64,000 nt of DNA, from assembly GCA_947498625.1 (NCBI GenBank), contig CANMKR010000001.1:488090-552089 (forward strand), in the 5' to 3' direction. The translations under genes and the position numbers were made by a program. This DNA is from an uncultured Kangiella sp. (GTDB lineage: Bacteria > Pseudomonadota > Gammaproteobacteria > Enterobacterales > Kangiellaceae). Shown piece after piece: positions 62,941-64,000 of the stretch (position 1 is the stretch's first letter; each line of letters opens with the position of its first letter). Below the pieces are notes generated by a model that saw only the letters and a program-made list of their open reading frames with translations, did no database searches and had not been told where the DNA came from.

Positions 62941-62982
62941 AATATACAGCACCACCAGTTACAAAGTGTGAGCCGCGTCACG
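62941..62982 (-). promoter_or_regulatory. CRP-like site and candidate class II promoter for the S8 protease
   Basis: TGTGA-GCCGCG-TCACG (62967-62982) matches the CRP consensus TGTGA-N6-TCACA in 9 of 10 key bases. On the minus strand a TATATT -10-like element lies at 62941-62946; the implied start near 62934 puts the CRP centre at about -40.5, within a base of the class II position. The 5' leader would be about 115 bases, with a small GAGGC/GCCTC hairpin at 62851-62864. The rest of 62819-63080 shows nothing else I can name. Confidence 0.5.
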
Positions 62983-63080
62983 TTTATACAATTAGTGACA
63001 AATATAGCTAACAGTTTTTCGCTAAAGGATTAGAAAAAATAATGAATGATATAAAAAATATACAGTTTCTGAAGTAAGGA

Positions 63081-63374
63081 TTATAAAAATTCAAGAGCAA
63101 TAATAGTGTCTTCTATACGAATCACCTTCATTTCATGCAGTACCATTTTTGACTGCTCTTCACCTAGGATGCCGTCAATGTGGACTTTAACCACTTCGCC
63201 TTCGTCCAGATTTGCTCCTTCTTTGTTTCGAACCAATACCCCTCCCTCTGATATATCCAAACTTTCGGATAAGAACACTTGCGAGTTTTGCTGACGAATA
63301 GCAACGGGTAGATTAATGTTGACTCGATTAAAGCGACGGGCATTGTCGGTGGTGGTTTCTGGTGCTGAGCTCAT
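63081..63374 (-). CDS. Small single-domain PilZ protein
   Basis: 97 residues. The c-di-GMP signature is ARRFNRV (about 12-18) followed by LDISEGGVLV (about 39-48). A C-terminal IALEFL is shared with the other small PilZ protein at 11404-11691. An effector role, with its target unknown, is likely. The gene lies between rsmA and the S8 protease gene, all on the minus strand. Confidence 0.85.
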   Translation of the reverse strand: MSSAPETTTDNARRFNRVNINLPVAIRQQNSQVFLSESLDISEGGVLVRNKEGANLDEGEVVKVHIDGILGEEQSKMVLHEMKVIRIEDTIIALEFL

Positions 63375-63485
63375 GCGATTTCCTTTCTTAATAATTCCTA
63401 TAGGGCACTAGTAAAGCCGATATTGAATGTTTCCAAGTAAAAATATAATAATTAGGACTTGAGATGTAAAGCATTTTAAAGGGCT

Positions 63486-64000
63486 TTAATGCTTGGCTAA
63501 CCAGTTCGCGATATTGACAAAGCTTGCAATGGGCAAAGTTTCCGGTCTAACCGACGGGTCAATAGATAAGCTTTCGAGCTGCTCTGAAGTCAGATATTTT
63601 TTTAAATTGTTACGAATAGTTTTGCGTCTTTGATTAAAGCTAGCTGTAACAATTTCAGCTAACAACTTAGTATCGGTAGCAGTTAAAAGAGATTCGGTTC
63701 TTGGGCTCAACTTGATGATGGCTGAATCCACTTTAGGCGCGGGTTGAAAAGCTCCTGGTGGCACGGTAAAGAGCATTTCTGTTTCACAGTAGTATTGAGT
63801 CATAACGCTCAAACGACCATATGCCTTGCTGTTGGGCGTTGCACAAATCCTTTCAACCACTTCTTTTTGCAACATAAAATACATGTCTTTTATATCGGCA
63901 CGGAAGCTTAATAAGTGGAAAATCAGTGGCGTCGAAATGTTGTAGGGTAAATTACCAACGATTCTAAGTTTAGTGTTGCTGACGGTAGCATCTTTCTGAG
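63486..64000 (-). CDS. rsmA: 16S rRNA dimethyladenosine transferase, C-terminal part (5' end outside window)
   Basis: The frame is open to the window edge; about 171 codons are visible. NLPYNISTPLIFHLL (around the NLPY catalytic motif of adenine-N6 methyltransferases) is followed by MLQKEVVERI and the C-terminal substrate-binding domain (PPGAFQPAPKVDSAII and FNQRRKTIRNNLKKYL). RsmA/KsgA dimethylates A1518 and A1519 of 16S rRNA in ribosome assembly. An internal ATG at 63884 is not the true start. Confidence 0.97.
   Translation of the reverse strand, partial: QKDATVSNTKLRIVGNLPYNISTPLIFHLLSFRADIKDMYFMLQKEVVERICATPNSKAYGRLSVMTQYYCETEMLFTVPPGAFQPAPKVDSAIIKLSPRTESLLTATDTKLLAEIVTASFNQRRKTIRNNLKKYLTSEQLESLSIDPSVRPETLPIASFVNIANWLAKH

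Overview
The window reads as chromosome of a marine-type gammaproteobacterium of low to moderate GC (about 40% by eye). The gene orders mrcA<>pilMNOPQ-aroK-aroB-damX, coaD...mutM-rpmG-rpmB-radC<>coaBC...slmA...pyrE and DUF6776-bactofilin-erpA are typical of gammaproteobacteria. A bacterial kynurenine operon, several peptidase lipoproteins and a DUF885 lipoprotein suggest an amino-acid- and peptide-using heterotroph of the Kangiellaceae or a relative. That family call is inference; no rRNA or marker phylogeny is available here. Genes are densely packed. With the starts chosen here, no gene-free stretch exceeds 300 bases. I saw no tRNA or rRNA gene, CRISPR array, prophage or intact insertion sequence.

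Region 1 (1-7.7 kb): the 3' end of a class A PBP (mrcB) and a HIT protein, then, on the minus strand, a tightly coupled operon ridA/amnD-haaO-acmsd-kynB-kynU-kmo-M28 peptidase for tryptophan/kynurenine breakdown by meta cleavage. Region 2 (7.9-21.3 kb): desaturase, YajQ, DUF885 lipoprotein, PilZ protein, the aminomuconate-semialdehyde dehydrogenase that completes the kynurenine route with a divergent SDR, a diguanylate cyclase with a large alpha/alpha-toroid-like sensor, hemL, pyrB, rubredoxin, a YghU-type GST, erpA, bactofilin and DUF6776. Region 3 (21.5-34 kb): CLC chloride protein, HemJ, DUF1272, an MsrA-thioredoxin-MsrB fusion divergent from a lipoxygenase, a 7TMR-DISM diguanylate cyclase, an ECF sigma/anti-sigma/YbjQ operon, and PBP1A. 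Region 4 (34-44 kb): type IV pilus assembly pilMNOPQ, shikimate genes aroKB, a DamX-like SPOR protein, hemE and a YheT-type hydrolase. Region 5 (44-50.6 kb): an aldehyde dehydrogenase-Tat subunit-GMC oxidoreductase operon behind a FadR-like operator, coaD, a ferredoxin, a patatin, CvfB and DUF3301. Region 6 (50.7-64 kb): tandem exbD genes around a 28-bp inverted repeat, mutM, a small lipoprotein, rpmG, rpmB, radC, coaBC, a membrane-anchored AlgC-like mutase, slmA, DUF4124, pyrE, a secreted S8 protease with a CRP-like promoter, a second PilZ protein and the 3' part of rsmA.

Themes: (i) catabolism of protein-derived carbon (M28, S8, DUF885, kynurenine pathway); (ii) surface and c-di-GMP biology (two diguanylate cyclases, two single-domain PilZ proteins, YajQ, the pilus genes); (iii) lipid and oxidative chemistry (lipoxygenase, Msr fusion, desaturase, alcohol/aldehyde oxidation). 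The least ordinary items are the toroid-GGDEF protein with a 26-bp perfect palindrome on its ribosome-binding region, the MsrA-Trx-MsrB order, the lipoxygenase, and the FadR-like and CRP-like sites.
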